64,000 nt of DNA from Basidiobolus meristosporus CBS 931.73 (taxonomy: Eukaryota; Basidiobolomycota; Basidiobolomycetes; Basidiobolales; Basidiobolaceae), in NCBI GenBank assembly GCA_002104905.1, contig MCFE01000298.1:37190-101189 (forward strand), written 5' to 3'. The translations under genes were made by a program, and so were the position numbers. The notes beneath the pieces are model-generated. The model did no database searches and had not been told where the DNA came from. It saw only the letters and a list, made by a program, of their open reading frames with translations. This document shows positions 24,119 to 35,585 of this stretch, in pieces; position 1 is the first letter of the stretch; each line of letters starts with the position of its first letter.

Positions 24119-25449
24119 TTAATTTGCGGCGTCTTCGCATTTCCAAACCTTGACGGTCTTGTCAAAGCCTGCGCTGATTAGCACGTCTAGTTTCTTGTCG
24201 TAGGAAAGCGAGCGGATGACCTCGGTGTGTCCAGCGAGGACAGCCAGCACTTTGCCGGACTTGACCTCGATGCATCGGATTTTCCGGTCATCCCCGGTGG
24301 CGAAGAAGTACTTGCCGGATGGATGCCAAGCATGTCTGGGGTTGGAGAACTCGTCGTGGGGGATCCCGTAGAAATTGCGAGGCTGCACCGAGGATCTTAC
24401 CCGGAACAATATGGCCCTGCCGGAGCGATCGTCGGTGGAGCAGAGCAGGTACCTTCCATCGGGAGAAACGGAGAGGTCCATAGGAGTGAAGGACACCCAG
24501 TCGTCACCGTTGGAGTTCATGTTGTGCTTCTCGTACTCCAGGTTCTCGAGGTTGATGTAGTACAGATAGTTATCCTCGCGAACACCTACCACCACGTAAC
24601 TTGAATCCGGTGTATAGGTCATCGCCTCGACATATCCGCGGAAGTAGAAAGTCTTCAGGAGCTCGAAAACCGGGTATCCGTTCTCGTCACTCTTGGTGGT
24701 TTTGTACAGGTTGAAAGTCTTGTCATAGGAGCAAGATGCGAAGTATTGGCCGTTGGGCGAAAACTTGACCTTCACAACATACCTTGTGTGGTTCTTGAAG
24801 CTTTGCAAGACATCGTTGGTTTCGATGTCTACGAGTTGGACGGTCTGATCCATACCCCCAGATAACAACAGTTTGGGATGAAGGGGATGGAAATCTGTGC
24901 TCAGAATAGCGGCATTGTGATGGGTCAAGAGGTTGATGGTTTGCTCGTTGTTGTAGTCTGTCAATTTAATGCTGCGATCTGTGGAGCCAGAGACGATGGT
25001 GGCTTGGTCGGTACCATCCTCTTGGGGCACGTGGTGAATCTGTGCAGTGAGGATATTTCCGCTATGAATGGTATCATAGGAATTGGCCAGCACAGTGGGA
25101 AAGCGGCCGTCTCCCTGCTCATTAAGCACCTCATCCTTATCTCTATATAATTCAACGGGGTGAGAACCGGCATAAAGCAACCACCCCCTCTACCAGAAAT
25201 AAGGGTTAGATCTCACCTGTCCTCGGCGAGTTTTTTCATCTTATCATCCAAGCCAGCGTTGAGGGAGTCATCAACGACGGAGATCAACGGCTTGCTAGGG
25301 TTTTTGGGGACGTCATTATCCTCCTCGACCTGGGTCAAGAAGTACTCAGCCTCCTGCCGAAAGGTCTCGAGAGTGTCGGTGTATCCTTGGGTTTCAAGAA
25401 AATGAGCGACCAGCGCATGGGTGTAGAGTAAGCTTCCTAATCTCTCCAT
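24119..25449 (-). CDS. LisH and WD40-repeat protein
   Basis: Two exons (25217-25449 and 24119-25142) with a 74-nt GT-AG intron; the joined frame gives 418 residues. The N terminus (LGSLLYTHALVAHFLETQGY, about residues 4-35) is a LisH dimerisation motif with a following acidic helix. From about residue 110 WD40 blades appear: VSGSTDRSIKLTDY, LLSGGMDQTVQLVD, FASCSYDKTFNLYK, DLSVSPDGRYLL, FFATGDDRKIRCIEV and LISAGFDKTVKVWK, enough for a single seven-blade propeller. Such proteins act as scaffolds; I cannot assign a specific ortholog or function. It is followed on the left by the Rab gene in the same direction. Confidence 0.88.
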
Positions 25450-26533
25450 GTTACTGTTGACGGGTTCAAAATAAGGTAAATCTTCACAGGTGGAATGAAC
25501 CTTTTATTGAGGAGATTTCTAAACCAGGCTCGTCCTGAAGATTAGGCCATAGTAATCCGATATTAATTAAGAAGGATCTATGGAAATGATTGGAAAGTTC
25601 GATTCCAATTAACTGTGCTGAATGTGCATGAGAAGTATCCATTGAAAACCGCTCGAATGTTGGCTGCTTTCCAATAATATTCCAATATAACCAACTGTGC
25701 GCATAAATCGACAGCAAAGCGATTTGGAGAGGGAGGCGGGGCTCTGATTGGTCTCTGGCCACCCAACGCTCAATACTCATCACACACCTGGGAACTGGCT
25801 TGATTGTTGCACATTCATGGATGTATGTGACCAAGAGACTTCCTAATCAGTGGCGGGCTGAGGTGAAGGTTATATTTCGATTGGAAATGGAAAGATGCAA
25901 TTGTGGCGAACATCAACTGGACTTTTCTGGCAACAGGCCGATACGATGTATCCCTTGTTAGTCTCCACCCTGGCATCGTCCTACTTGTATACCAGGCATT
26001 ACTCCCTACTGGGAAGTTTGGCTGTAGCCCCGGATATTGCTCTTCTGGATTAAGCTTCGTGTATCACAAACATTGGTAGCTCGCCTTGTCGCAAATAGAA
26101 TTACATGTGGTTTTCACTATAAGTCTGCGTCCCGGATGGTTTGGACTTTCTGTAAGGTAGCACTGAGATTCAGAGATACCTCATGAATGAGTGAGAATCT
26201 ACAACTCCGGCAAAAGCACAGAAAGCGCCACATAGCGGTTACGTGTATCGACGGAAGCGGAGCAGGAGGGGTTCCCATGGGTAGAGAAAAAGCGGCTCGA
26301 TTAATACTGCGTTGGATCCAGCGCTCTTTGGAATTCAGAGGGGGTGGGTTCATCCAGGCTATGGAATATGGCCCTTAGAGAGGCCTCAATCATCAGGAGG
26401 AACCGGCAGGGTGGCGGATATCCCGATGAAAATCCATCGTAATTTCGGCTCTACGTCGATTTAGCGATTTGTATTTCTCAGTCACACAGACCAGACTAGC
26501 ATATTTTTTGTTTTATCACATTTGCTCTCCAGG
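25450..26533. other. 1.1-kb divergent intergenic region
   Basis: Lies between the divergent WD40 and ERCC1 genes and should hold both promoters. No additional gene is recognised. Confidence 0.4.
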
Positions 26534-28033
26534 ATGAGCGAGGACTCAGCCGCGCCGAAGTTTCGCGTTCCTTCAGTGGCGGAAGTGGAAAGTCATGCAA
26601 ACAAACCTCGTTCGAAAACACTCTTTTTTAAGCCCAAGGGGACTCTAGAGTTGGGAGGACTCAAGGAAGATCAGTCGAATCCACCCATCCCCTCAGTTAC
26701 CAGCTCAAGCTCCACAAACGACAAGCTCTTTCCAGATCTCAACCAATGTAGATAGCAAATCTTCTTGCACTCTGCCTCGAAGCACATTCTCACCCGAATT
26801 GCAAATTCTAGTGAGTAAATTGGACGACTCGACTACGTCGCCTGGAAAACAACCAGTTCGTCCAACCTCAAAGTAGGCCTATCCTCTTGTTTTGCAATTC
26901 GCGATTTGGTCTAAACTTCTCCAAAAGCACGCCCCCTGTGCCTACAGTCAAGGCACCTGTGACACCCATCAGATCTCGGGGCTCAGGAAACACGATCATT
27001 GTGAATCCTTGTCAGGTACAGCTCCACTTGACTTTTGCTCTTTATTTCTCACGATTAAACGATGTTCGTAGCGAGGGAACCCAATTTTGCAGCATGTTCG
27101 TAATGTGCCTTGGGAGTATGGAGAAATCGTACCCGATTACCAAGTCGGAATCTCTTCGTGTGTTTTGTTCCTCAGGTTCGATCAAGCAATGCAGTTTGCA
27201 ACCCTCACCGTTGTCAGCGCAGTAACACCTTTGTCTGGCCAGCTTAAGGTATCATCGCTTGCACCCTGAATACGTCTTCAACAGAATCCAAAAGCTCGGA
27301 CGCAGCTATCTGCTACGTGTCATCCTGTGCATGGTAGACATTGTAAGTATAGGCCAAATGCCATAGCTGGATAGCCTGGCCGCTGATGCGATGTATAGGA
27401 AAACCACGAAGACTCGATCCGCGAACTCACAAAGGCGTGCATAGTAAATGAGCTGACGTTGGTACTGGCATGGAGGTACAGGAGAGATTGGACACAATAT
27501 AGCGGTACATGCATTGACATCTCGTTACGAACTTCCATTTCTACTAGCCAAGAGGAGGCAGGGAGATACCTAGAAACATATAAATCATTCGAACACAAAC
27601 CACCCGATCTGATCAAAGAGAAGGTCGACAACGATTACCTGTCTAAAGTAAGCCTCCTGCGACTCTCTTGTCAACTTGGGTTTACTCCAACATCCTTCTA
27701 CTTCAAAGGCGACCGATTCGTTGACGCAAATCAAATCGGTTAACAAGACTGATGTTCTCACCTTACTTTCATCGTTTGGAGTATGTAGCCGCTGAAGAGC
27801 TTCCTTAATTGCCCGTATTAATATCTCTGTACATTAGTCGGTCAAGAGAGTCATCGAAGCCACCGCTGAAGAGCTCGCCATGTGCCCCGGCTTTGGAGAC
27901 AAAAAGGTATGGCTCTTGGCTACTCAGACACCTCGGTGATTTCACCGTATCGATTGGCGATATGCTCTTCTAGGTAAAAAGAATCCGCAAAGCCTTTACC
28001 GAGCCATTCCGCCTTAACAAGGCAAGACCTTGA
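26534..28033 (+). CDS. ERCC1: ERCC1/Rad10/Swi10 DNA-repair endonuclease subunit
   Basis: Non-catalytic partner of XPF/Rad1 in the structure-specific nuclease that makes the 5' cut in nucleotide-excision repair and acts on crosslinks and recombination intermediates in the nucleus. Ten exons restore one frame: 26534-26747, 26812-26872, 26928-27015, 27072-27175, 27243-27342, 27399-27475, 27548-27647, 27709-27780, 27838-27906 and 27974-28033. They sum to 945 nt and 314 residues, close to the human length. Diagnostic segments are [32 protein letters not shown] (central domain), [56 protein letters not shown], and the helix-hairpin-helix end [17 protein letters not shown]. All introns are GT-AG and 55-72 nt. 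The first exon is low-complexity, as in relatives. Confidence 0.95.
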
Positions 28034-28381
28034 GTGATGATGGATGTGTATCAAGAACATCTTCGGAGCACCTCCTCATGACATCCCTTTACTATCCATC
28101 AACATCACCTGACCGTGCCCTTCTCAGCCTTACTTTTCGTTCTGTGTCACCGCTTCATGCTCATATATAGTATGCGTTAACCATACGCTGTATATTTCGA
28201 GCATACGGCAAGTAGTATGCCTTGGACAAAACCGAATAAATTGTCAGTGGAAAAGCCAATAAGAGCCAGCTGGTATGTTGTTCCAGCGAATGATAGGCCA
28301 ATCAATTGATCTCGGATATTCCATCCTCTATAAATCCCAAATTTGCTGCACCCGCTCCTTACTTGACCTTAACCTTTGAAG
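28034..28381. promoter_or_regulatory. ERCC1 3' flank and carboxypeptidase promoter
   Basis: A TATAAA box at 28329-28334 lies about 48 bases before the carboxypeptidase ATG, in the context CTCTATAAATCCC. The rest is short intergenic sequence. Confidence 0.5.
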
Positions 28382-29923
28382 ATGTGTGCAGCAGTTGCGG
28401 TCAATCCACTTCGTTCAAAATATCAAAAGCTAGTCGGCCACCTGACGGAAATCTCCCACCTTCAAGGCGTGCTTGGTCTCTTGGAATGGGATCAGCAAGT
28501 GATGATGCCTTCTGGGGCGGCCTCCTGTCGAGAGAGCCAGTCCTCCATCTTAACTGGTATCCTCCACGACAAGAAAACCAACCAAGAGTTGGGTGACATC
28601 ATTTCCGAACTTGACCAAAGCCTAGAGGAGAATGTTTTCAACGAATGGGAGAAAGCCAATATCCGCGATGCCAAGCGCGCCTGGGACAAGGAGATCAAGA
28701 TCCCAAAGAGATTGGCACAACGCTTGTCTGAACTGAGCTCGCGCGGCTACGCCGCCTGGACTGAGGCACGCGACAGGAACCAGTTTTCGGTATTCGCCCC
28801 GGTTTTGGAGGACTGGGTAAAAGCGCTGAAGGAGAAGGCGAATTACATCGACCCTAACCGACCAGTGTACGACGTATTGCTGGACGATTTCGAGCGCGGC
28901 CTTACAAGTGATAGACTCGAGCAGCTCTTTGGGGACTTGAAGGAATCTTTGATCCCCCTGGTGAAGAAGATCAAGGAGAAGAATTGGCAGCCTTCCGCCG
29001 AGTTCCTAACCAAAAATGAGTTCCCCGTTGATCCCCAAGTGGAGTTCTCTCACAGCGTCGCCCGAGATATCGGCTTCGATATGAAGTGTGGGCGCTTGGA
29101 TGTATCGATTCACCCCTTCACCGGGGGTGCCCACCCAACCGATGTCCGCATGACCACCAGATACTCCGCCACAAACCTACTTTCGGGTCTCGGCGGCACC
29201 ATCCATGAAACCGGACATAGTCTCTACGAGCAAGCCCGTAACAAGGACTACGAGAATCTTCCGGTGTCCGAAGCGCTCTCCATGGGTATCCACGAGTCAC
29301 AGTCCCTACTCTGGGAGCGCATGGTTGGCCAAAGCTTGCCATTCTGGGAGCATTATTTCTCCAAACTGGCCAAGCTCTTCCCGGAGCAATTGAAGGATGT
29401 TTCACCCAAGGATCTTTATCTGGCCTACAACACGGTGAAGCCCGACTACATCAGAGTTGAGGCAGATGAGGTGACATACCCGCTACACATCGCCATTCGC
29501 TACGAAATCGAGAAGGATCTGGTTGAGGGCAAGATCAAAGTAACCGACTTACCTGCCATCTGGAATCGCAAGTACGAAGAGTACCTGGGCATCCCACCGC
29601 CACCCACCGATACCCTTGGTGTACTCCAGGATGTGCATTGGTCGGCCGGTCTCGTCGGCTATTTCCCGACCTACACACTAGGGGCCATCTATGCCGTCCA
29701 GTTCTTCCGCCAGGCGGAGAAAGAGGTGCCTCAGCTAACCGAGGAGATCAGAAATGGCAACTTCGCTCCCCTCAAAGAGTGGTTAAACAAATCGATCCAC
29801 GTGAAGGGCTCCCTTATCCCAAGTGGAGACGAGCTGGCAGTGTCCGTCACCGGAGAGCCACTAAATGCCAAATTGTTTGGTGAATACTTGGTAGACAAAT
29901 ACTCCACGATTTACAATCTCTAG
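28382..29923 (+). CDS. M32 family carboxypeptidase (carboxypeptidase Taq type)
   Basis: A zinc metallocarboxypeptidase removing C-terminal residues from peptides, probably cytosolic since no signal peptide is seen. One uninterrupted exon of 513 residues, the usual M32 length. The ATG at 28382 is the first in frame and follows a TATA box. The zinc site HETGH lies at residues 275-279, and the third ligand is in HESQSLLWERMVG (from 304). Other family landmarks are LLEWDQQVMMP, HPFTGG, DVRMTTRY, TYPLHIAIRYEIEKDL, DVHWSAGLVGYFPTYTLGA and a C-terminal LVDKYS. The family is mainly bacterial, archaeal and protist, with scattered fungal members, so its presence is informative for lineage. The lack of introns, beside ten-exon ERCC1, fits transfer or retroposition, but its base composition does not look foreign. 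Confidence 0.94.
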   Translation: MCAAVAVNPLRSKYQKLVGHLTEISHLQGVLGLLEWDQQVMMPSGAASCRESQSSILTGILHDKKTNQELGDIISELDQSLEENVFNEWEKANIRDAKRAWDKEIKIPKRLAQRLSELSSRGYAAWTEARDRNQFSVFAPVLEDWVKALKEKANYIDPNRPVYDVLLDDFERGLTSDRLEQLFGDLKESLIPLVKKIKEKNWQPSAEFLTKNEFPVDPQVEFSHSVARDIGFDMKCGRLDVSIHPFTGGAHPTDVRMTTRYSATNLLSGLGGTIHETGHSLYEQARNKDYENLPVSEALSMGIHESQSLLWERMVGQSLPFWEHYFSKLAKLFPEQLKDVSPKDLYLAYNTVKPDYIRVEADEVTYPLHIAIRYEIEKDLVEGKIKVTDLPAIWNRKYEEYLGIPPPPTDTLGVLQDVHWSAGLVGYFPTYTLGAIYAVQFFRQAEKEVPQLTEEIRNGNFAPLKEWLNKSIHVKGSLIPSGDELAVSVTGEPLNAKLFGEYLVDKYSTIYNL

Positions 29924-30539
29924 CATGTATTAGTTCATTAATCTGCATTAAATCCACCACACTGTGGTCACGCAAGTGGAGAGACCACCTCTGCACCAAA
30001 TGGCATTTGCTTTGTATCGCTTTATCGAGGGGTGAACAGGGTCATCACCGATGTGCTATCCTAGCCAACATACCTGCTTGAATCATCGATCAAATCCAAA
30101 CGCAGGTCAGATATGTGGGTTAGCGGGAGTGAAGCGGGAGGAAGCGTGTCACAGGCCAAGATCCATTACAGGCACCTCGCACTCCATACGGCCAAGTCAT
30201 ACAGTCGCATAAGCTGAGTAGATTTTGTTATTGTACTTTGCGGCAAAACGGGATGCTCTCTGGTTTGTGTATCAAGCTTAGGCAACCCGAGAGTTGGCAT
30301 AGGCGTGTACGGATAGACATATCGAGTGGAGGATGATGGGGGGTATATCCGGCCAGAGTAGCAGTATTAAAATACCGGCTAGCATGGAGAATACCAATAT
30401 GAAGTTTAATCAAGATGGATTATACAGCGAGCGAGAAATAGGAAAGCAGCACAAGGAGCTGTTTGACAGGATGATATTGTGCCACATTGATCCGTACTAA
30501 GTTGGTGAGGTTGACACTTGTTGGCAGCGGCTGTGGGGG
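29924..30539. other. intergenic, no gene recognised
   Basis: Holds the carboxypeptidase 3' flank; no coding sequence I can support. Confidence 0.35.
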
Positions 30540-31008
30540 ATGGAATGGCAGGAATCGATCAAGTTAGGAGTCAAGGCACAAATTCAAGTGTTCGTCCAGA
30601 AGCGGCTTCTCAGACGGGCTGCCGATGAGGTGTCGTGCTATGGACCGCTTCCACAATATTCCACCGTCAAAAGCAGGCAGGTTGCGATGCTTGGCTTGCA
30701 GGCAAGTGCGATCCACACCCATAAGCGACAATCGGAATCTTTCCTGGAAGCCCCAAAGGTAAGCGAGCAATCGATGCCTCAATAAGCTACTGCATCTTGG
30801 TAATTAGAGATTCTCTGGCCAAGTCCGAAACTCTACCATTGGCAGTGCTCCTCAAAGCCCAACTCCTGTTCTGAATATCACCGTAAGCTCTCCCGCCTAA
30901 ATCCCTCGTGCCAAAAAGGAAATTCGCGGACCTATTGCTCTTTGTGTTGGTAGCACCGATCCAAATAGCAAGGCAGTAATTTGCTTTGCAATTAATGCTT
31001 GGATGTAG
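30540..31008 (+). CDS. possible small spliced gene, unknown protein
   Basis: A tentative model. Exons 30540-30758, 30808-30882 and 30919-31008 join in phase 0 through GTAAGC...TTAG and GTAAGC...AAAG introns to 127 residues. The middle exon reads RFSGQVRNSTIGSAPQSPTPVLN, a plausible Ser/Pro-rich linker. The second intron is only 36 nt, shorter than all confident introns nearby, and no domain is recognised. It may be a fragment of a decayed gene or chance. Confidence 0.28.
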
Positions 31009-32285
31009 ATGTCGTCATGGGCTAATCATCGCCGGTATCTTTGTTAAGGCACATTTCCATTCGTTTGCAAGGCAATGCACGACATCTGGGAATCAGTGAT
31101 CGAATCTTATGTAAGAGATGGGGTGGCGATGCAGTGAGGTTTGCCATGGAAACTGTGTTCTTAGAGGCATGGCTGTGAATTGGCTGTGATTGTCATAGGC
31201 ACTCCAATAGGAAGCATGATGGTATGAAGGGAACATGAGGCTGCCCAACGAGCCAATTGCTGGTTGACCGACTCATTGTCATATGGTAGGCACCTCTGGG
31301 GACCTTCCACATGCTCGGGAACCATGCTAGGTTAGGCTACACAAGCCACTTGCTCAAGAAAAATCATTGAGGATCACACTCTCAGTCCAATTAAATCTAC
31401 TTTGTGCAAATATGGTTTTAGGTACCACCGATCTCAACCCACCATCCTTCAACAATAGGCCCATAGGATCCAATGGAGGTGCGCCGCCATGCTTTCCATA
31501 TGGCTAGGGTTAGGGTTGGCATCATGCCTGAAGGGTGTCTAGGCCATGGCACATTGCCAAATTGCCGGAGCAACCAGAAAGCACGATCCAATGATGTTGG
31601 ATGGGAGAGTCATTGTGATCCTGTGGACATATGCCGGTGCTACGCTCATGTTACAACGAGCGGACCTGTACGTGTGCCCTGGAGGGATCAGGTTAAGGCT
31701 TGGCAATACTTGCGCTCAAGACAGCCCTCCGCGCTACCCGAGTGGGCGCGGCCCATACTCCGCCTAGCCTAGCGACCACGGGTGGCGAAGGGTATCCCAA
31801 ACAATAATGCATCCGCATGCCCTGGCAATTGTGCAGCCTTTGAGAAACCAATATGGCCTGCGTCTAGCCCAATTCTACATGGTTCCTCTGTGGCGGTTGA
31901 GTTGTGGGGCTCATGGTTCATTCGGTTTCGGATGGGATATGCGGCGATTTCGATTGATTTAGGGGCAAGGGGATGGGCAGAAACTTGAATTACAACCTAC
32001 TTCAATTCTACATACCAACTTATGGATATATGGCTGAAAGGGGTTGTGAGGAAACCATATGGCAAGCCAGGATAAGAAGTCCAATCAAAAAATCCACATG
32101 GTTCGAAAACCATGTATTCCCTTTCAGAGATGAAATAAAAGTATATCCCGTATATCCAAATAAGCTTCTTACATCTTTCTACAACATTGATTTTCTCAAA
32201 GTGAAGGGTATTTCATTGACGCCACTCTCCGAAAACCACGCAAAGTCACGTATCTAGAGGTCCTCTTTCACGCAGCTGAAATTGA
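31009..32285. other. intergenic, no gene recognised
   Basis: 1.3 kb without a coding sequence I can support. A two-unit telomere-like run (TAGGGTTAGGGTT) is at about 31504-31516. Confidence 0.4.
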
Positions 32286-33561
32286 ATGTTGAATATTGAA
32301 GCACTCGGGCTAAGCATGAACTCCAGAGTCCAAGCCACTACCTCAACGAACGAGCCGGACTCGAACAATAATCCTTCTGAGCATAATACCAATGCGATCG
32401 TCGAGAGCTTTATGTTTGGACTGACTACTCCTTGCAACACACTGGCTCAAGTGCAGAGGCTGTCAGCTGCCCCTACCTCCAACCCTCTCAAACGCAAGCC
32501 GGACTTGACCAACAGTTTTCTGAATTCACTGTCTACCAAGCAGATCCGCAGAGAGGCGGACCTGCCCATAAACCCCAACAATTTCAGCTTCTTGCCCCAG
32601 GATGATTTCACCAAGGTAGAGTGAGTAGAGCTGCCTCCATTGTGGAATCAAAGCCGGTTAAGCCACATTCCAATCTCTCCTTCCTAGCTTTCAATTGATC
32701 AAAAGCTCAACGCAATATACGCTGGGCTTCGCGAAATGAGCCAGGCGAAGGTTAACACCTTCCAGAGCTCACAGCCTCAAAATCCCTCCTTGAGCCTGGA
32801 ATTTCACCCCAGAAAGGTAAGAGATGTCGTGTGTCTTGCTGGCCCACGTCAACCTGCTCACCCGTAAACTCCATCTCCCCCGACCACACCACAGAATGAT
32901 TTCACCAAATGGATCAAGATTTGGTTTTCTCGCCTGACAACCCCAGTCTACCTGAAAAGCGAGGCGTCTATCAAGGTACGTTGGACACACAGCCCGCTCA
33001 GACCAGTCGGGTACTCACCAGAGCCTCCCTCACCCAGAAAGAGATCCTTCTCTCCGGGATTTTCTCTAGCCAAGAACTCGCGCCCACAAACAACACGCGC
33101 TTCCAAAAGGAGCTGGTCACCCATTTCCAACTGAAGTTGAACGAGAATCGAGGTAACGCCAGGAAAAAGGTCTTGGGTCTCAAAGAGTACAAAAAATACC
33201 TTGGCTGCACCACCAAGGCCCTGGCAGAGTTCATCTTCTCGGACGTCCCGATCACGGACGAACAGCTGAAAAAGGCAGCCATGATGGTATGTAAAGAATG
33301 GCTTCTGCACCAAATGGTACTCAAGACAAAGCCGACTGACTGCTTTCTACATGATATGCCACCATATATGACCACCAGCGCCAAATCGCCATTAAGCATG
33401 GATACATGGCTGACCCAACCAAAGACGAGAATTTCTGGACCACCTTCCATGAAATACACACCAGCATTTGCAACTCGGAGAAGTCGGCCGACATTTTCGA
33501 GACGATATTGATCGAAGACCGAAACCAATTTGCCAGTTTAGAGAAATCCAACGACTTGTAG
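32286..33561 (+). CDS. unknown 323-residue protein, five exons
   Basis: I do not recognise the family. Exons 32286-32615, 32688-32816, 32895-32975, 33038-33286 and 33379-33561 all join in phase 0 with GT-AG introns of 62-92 nt, giving 323 residues; this regularity makes the model convincing. Residues 1-110 are low-complexity and Ser/Thr/Asn-rich, with a basic LKRKPDL patch that could be a nuclear signal. The region NDFTKWIKIWFSRLTTPVYLKSEASIKKEILLS is followed by a Lys-rich helical stretch (NARKKVLGLKEYKKYLGCTTKALAEF). The end is FWTTFHEIHTSI...ILIEDRNQF. The pattern suggests a nuclear or DNA-associated protein, but that is inference. A second ATG at codon 11 is also possible. Confidence 0.72.
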
Positions 33562-35585
33562 ACTCTGGGTTGTTTGCGCGAATGAGCCCCGTTCCGACCA
33601 GCCTCGTGAACCCATAGACTCTCCCCGCCAAAACCCACCTCATTCCAGATAGCTTCTCTGCGGGGACTTTCGCTAGAACTCTTGCAATAATCACTTCACC
33701 CGTCTTCTTTCTTCGCTCTCCGTGTATAACATGACATGATTCTTCTCTTGCCCAAGATCATGGCGATTTATTAATCACCATCAGTGATCTGTATGCGTTT
33801 CAGGCCGTCCACTGTTTCGCCTCGATCGCATGTTTTTGTAAATCTGCATAGTATTTGTATGTTCCAGATGGTGAAGCGACAACAAAGGATATTGATCAGC
33901 CAAATTCGATTGCATCGTAGCTTAGTCGTGTTGCATTCGGAGAACCAGGGGTCTCCAATGGGGTCACTCGATACGAGCCAGCCAGTGTGAGCCCTCATAG
34001 CCCTCGATGGCAATGTTCTGGGGGCTATTCAGACTGGGAGGGCCAAATTGGCAACGCTAACGCAATCTTGGGGCTTCGACGCCAATGTTTGACGATCGCG
34101 AGGCATGATCCATCAGTCAATGCCTTGCAGGTTACAAGCGATCAACCCAGAGTCACCAATCACACTCCCCCACCGGTGGCCACCCACCATTTGGAAGGCC
34201 CTCTTCCAGCCAACCATCTCCGAGATCGCACCGTGGTATCGTCAAATGCGATCGAGGCAGTATCGACAAATCATGCTCAACCACCCTTATGCCACAACCC
34301 CAAGCTGCATTTAGGTGCTCACAAATGTAGATAATTCCAAATACATCACCCCGATCAATTCGGTTGGCTTCCTAATCTGCATCGTCAACAGCCACTTCGG
34401 TTGTCGACACCTGGAGTTCATCGGCCTCTACGCAGACGACTGCGTTTGCTGGCCCTGAAGTATGTTCCATCTCAGAGCCCGTTCTCATTTGCGCAGTTGG
34501 AGCCCAACATACCACCATCCCACCAACACCCCCCGTTCTGGAATGCTTACTTGGAGTTGCCCGTGCGCCCGCTGCCGATTGGCCCACTGGGCCCTCCCCA
34601 ATGTCCCCTCATCATTGTCGCTGGCAAGCAGGCTGCCTCAAGAAGTGTGGATCCAAGAAAGTATAGGCGTTGAGGTTTATGGTGGACTCGGTTGTATTTG
34701 GCAACCCAATTAACCGAAGGCCAACAACCCTATCCTCAGCCACCAATTGGTGCGCAAAATGCCTAATTAGAAGAGAAGCTACTCAGATACCACAGCAAAT
34801 CACGCGGCTAGGTGATGGCATTGCCAAATATAACCAGCGCTCCCTGCTGGTTCGCTGCTAACCTTAATTGACCGGATGAAGGAGAAATAGTGATTGGCTG
34901 CTATCTCAATCGAGAGGCTGATATCCCAAAAATTCCAGCAAAGCCAAATAGAACCCAGGAGAAGGTGGCAAAAATAGGAAAGATTCTTTAACCTGCCATT
35001 TAGCAAACGATTGTTCCAACAAGGGAAACGCTTTCGAAACATGCGAAAAATTTTCGTATCATTGGAAGAATTGATCTCGCCCTCCGGAATTTCGACCATT
35101 TGGGGCTAAGGTCAGGTTTGGCTGCGCAGGCTCCTATCCAAGCCCCAGCGACACGCTTGTAAGCTGCTCCACCGTCTTGTGTATAAACTCCATCTCGCGC
35201 TCACCGCTGCCCTGACTCTTGAGCCTATACCAAGCAACAGATGTGAGCGAAGAACTCGCTCCAGATGACTCACGGGCTATATTTAGCCTACACCAATCGG
35301 ATCTGGTCTTCGGAGGACAAATCGGCTAAAATCGAGAAGGAGATTGGGCAAGAAGCAGGGATTCTGATTCTCCCATCCATACAAGGCAACTACCAAGGGA
35401 CTTTCCAGCATTTGCGTTGGCCCTGGGCCAATCACCTTCCTGCTTGAACGAGCGCATTTCGAAATGGTTAGTTCCATCAATGCGCACAGAGGAAGTATTT
35501 AAGTAACCATCTCCTCGAGAACGACCTTTTGGCCAACATCGTTGACTTCGATTCTCAGTCAAAGCATCAGACACCTACTCTCACT
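33562..35585. other. 2-kb intergenic stretch, no gene recognised
   Basis: No supportable coding sequence. Several short TTGGCAA/TTGCCAA-containing segments recur here (near 34048, 34697 and 34819) and outside (31553, 39265), perhaps remnants of an old dispersed repeat. Confidence 0.35.

Noticed and set aside
33038-33528. Minus-strand frames over the unknown 323-aa gene
   Set aside because: The plus-strand exons are bounded by consistent GT-AG sites in one phase; the opposite frames have none.
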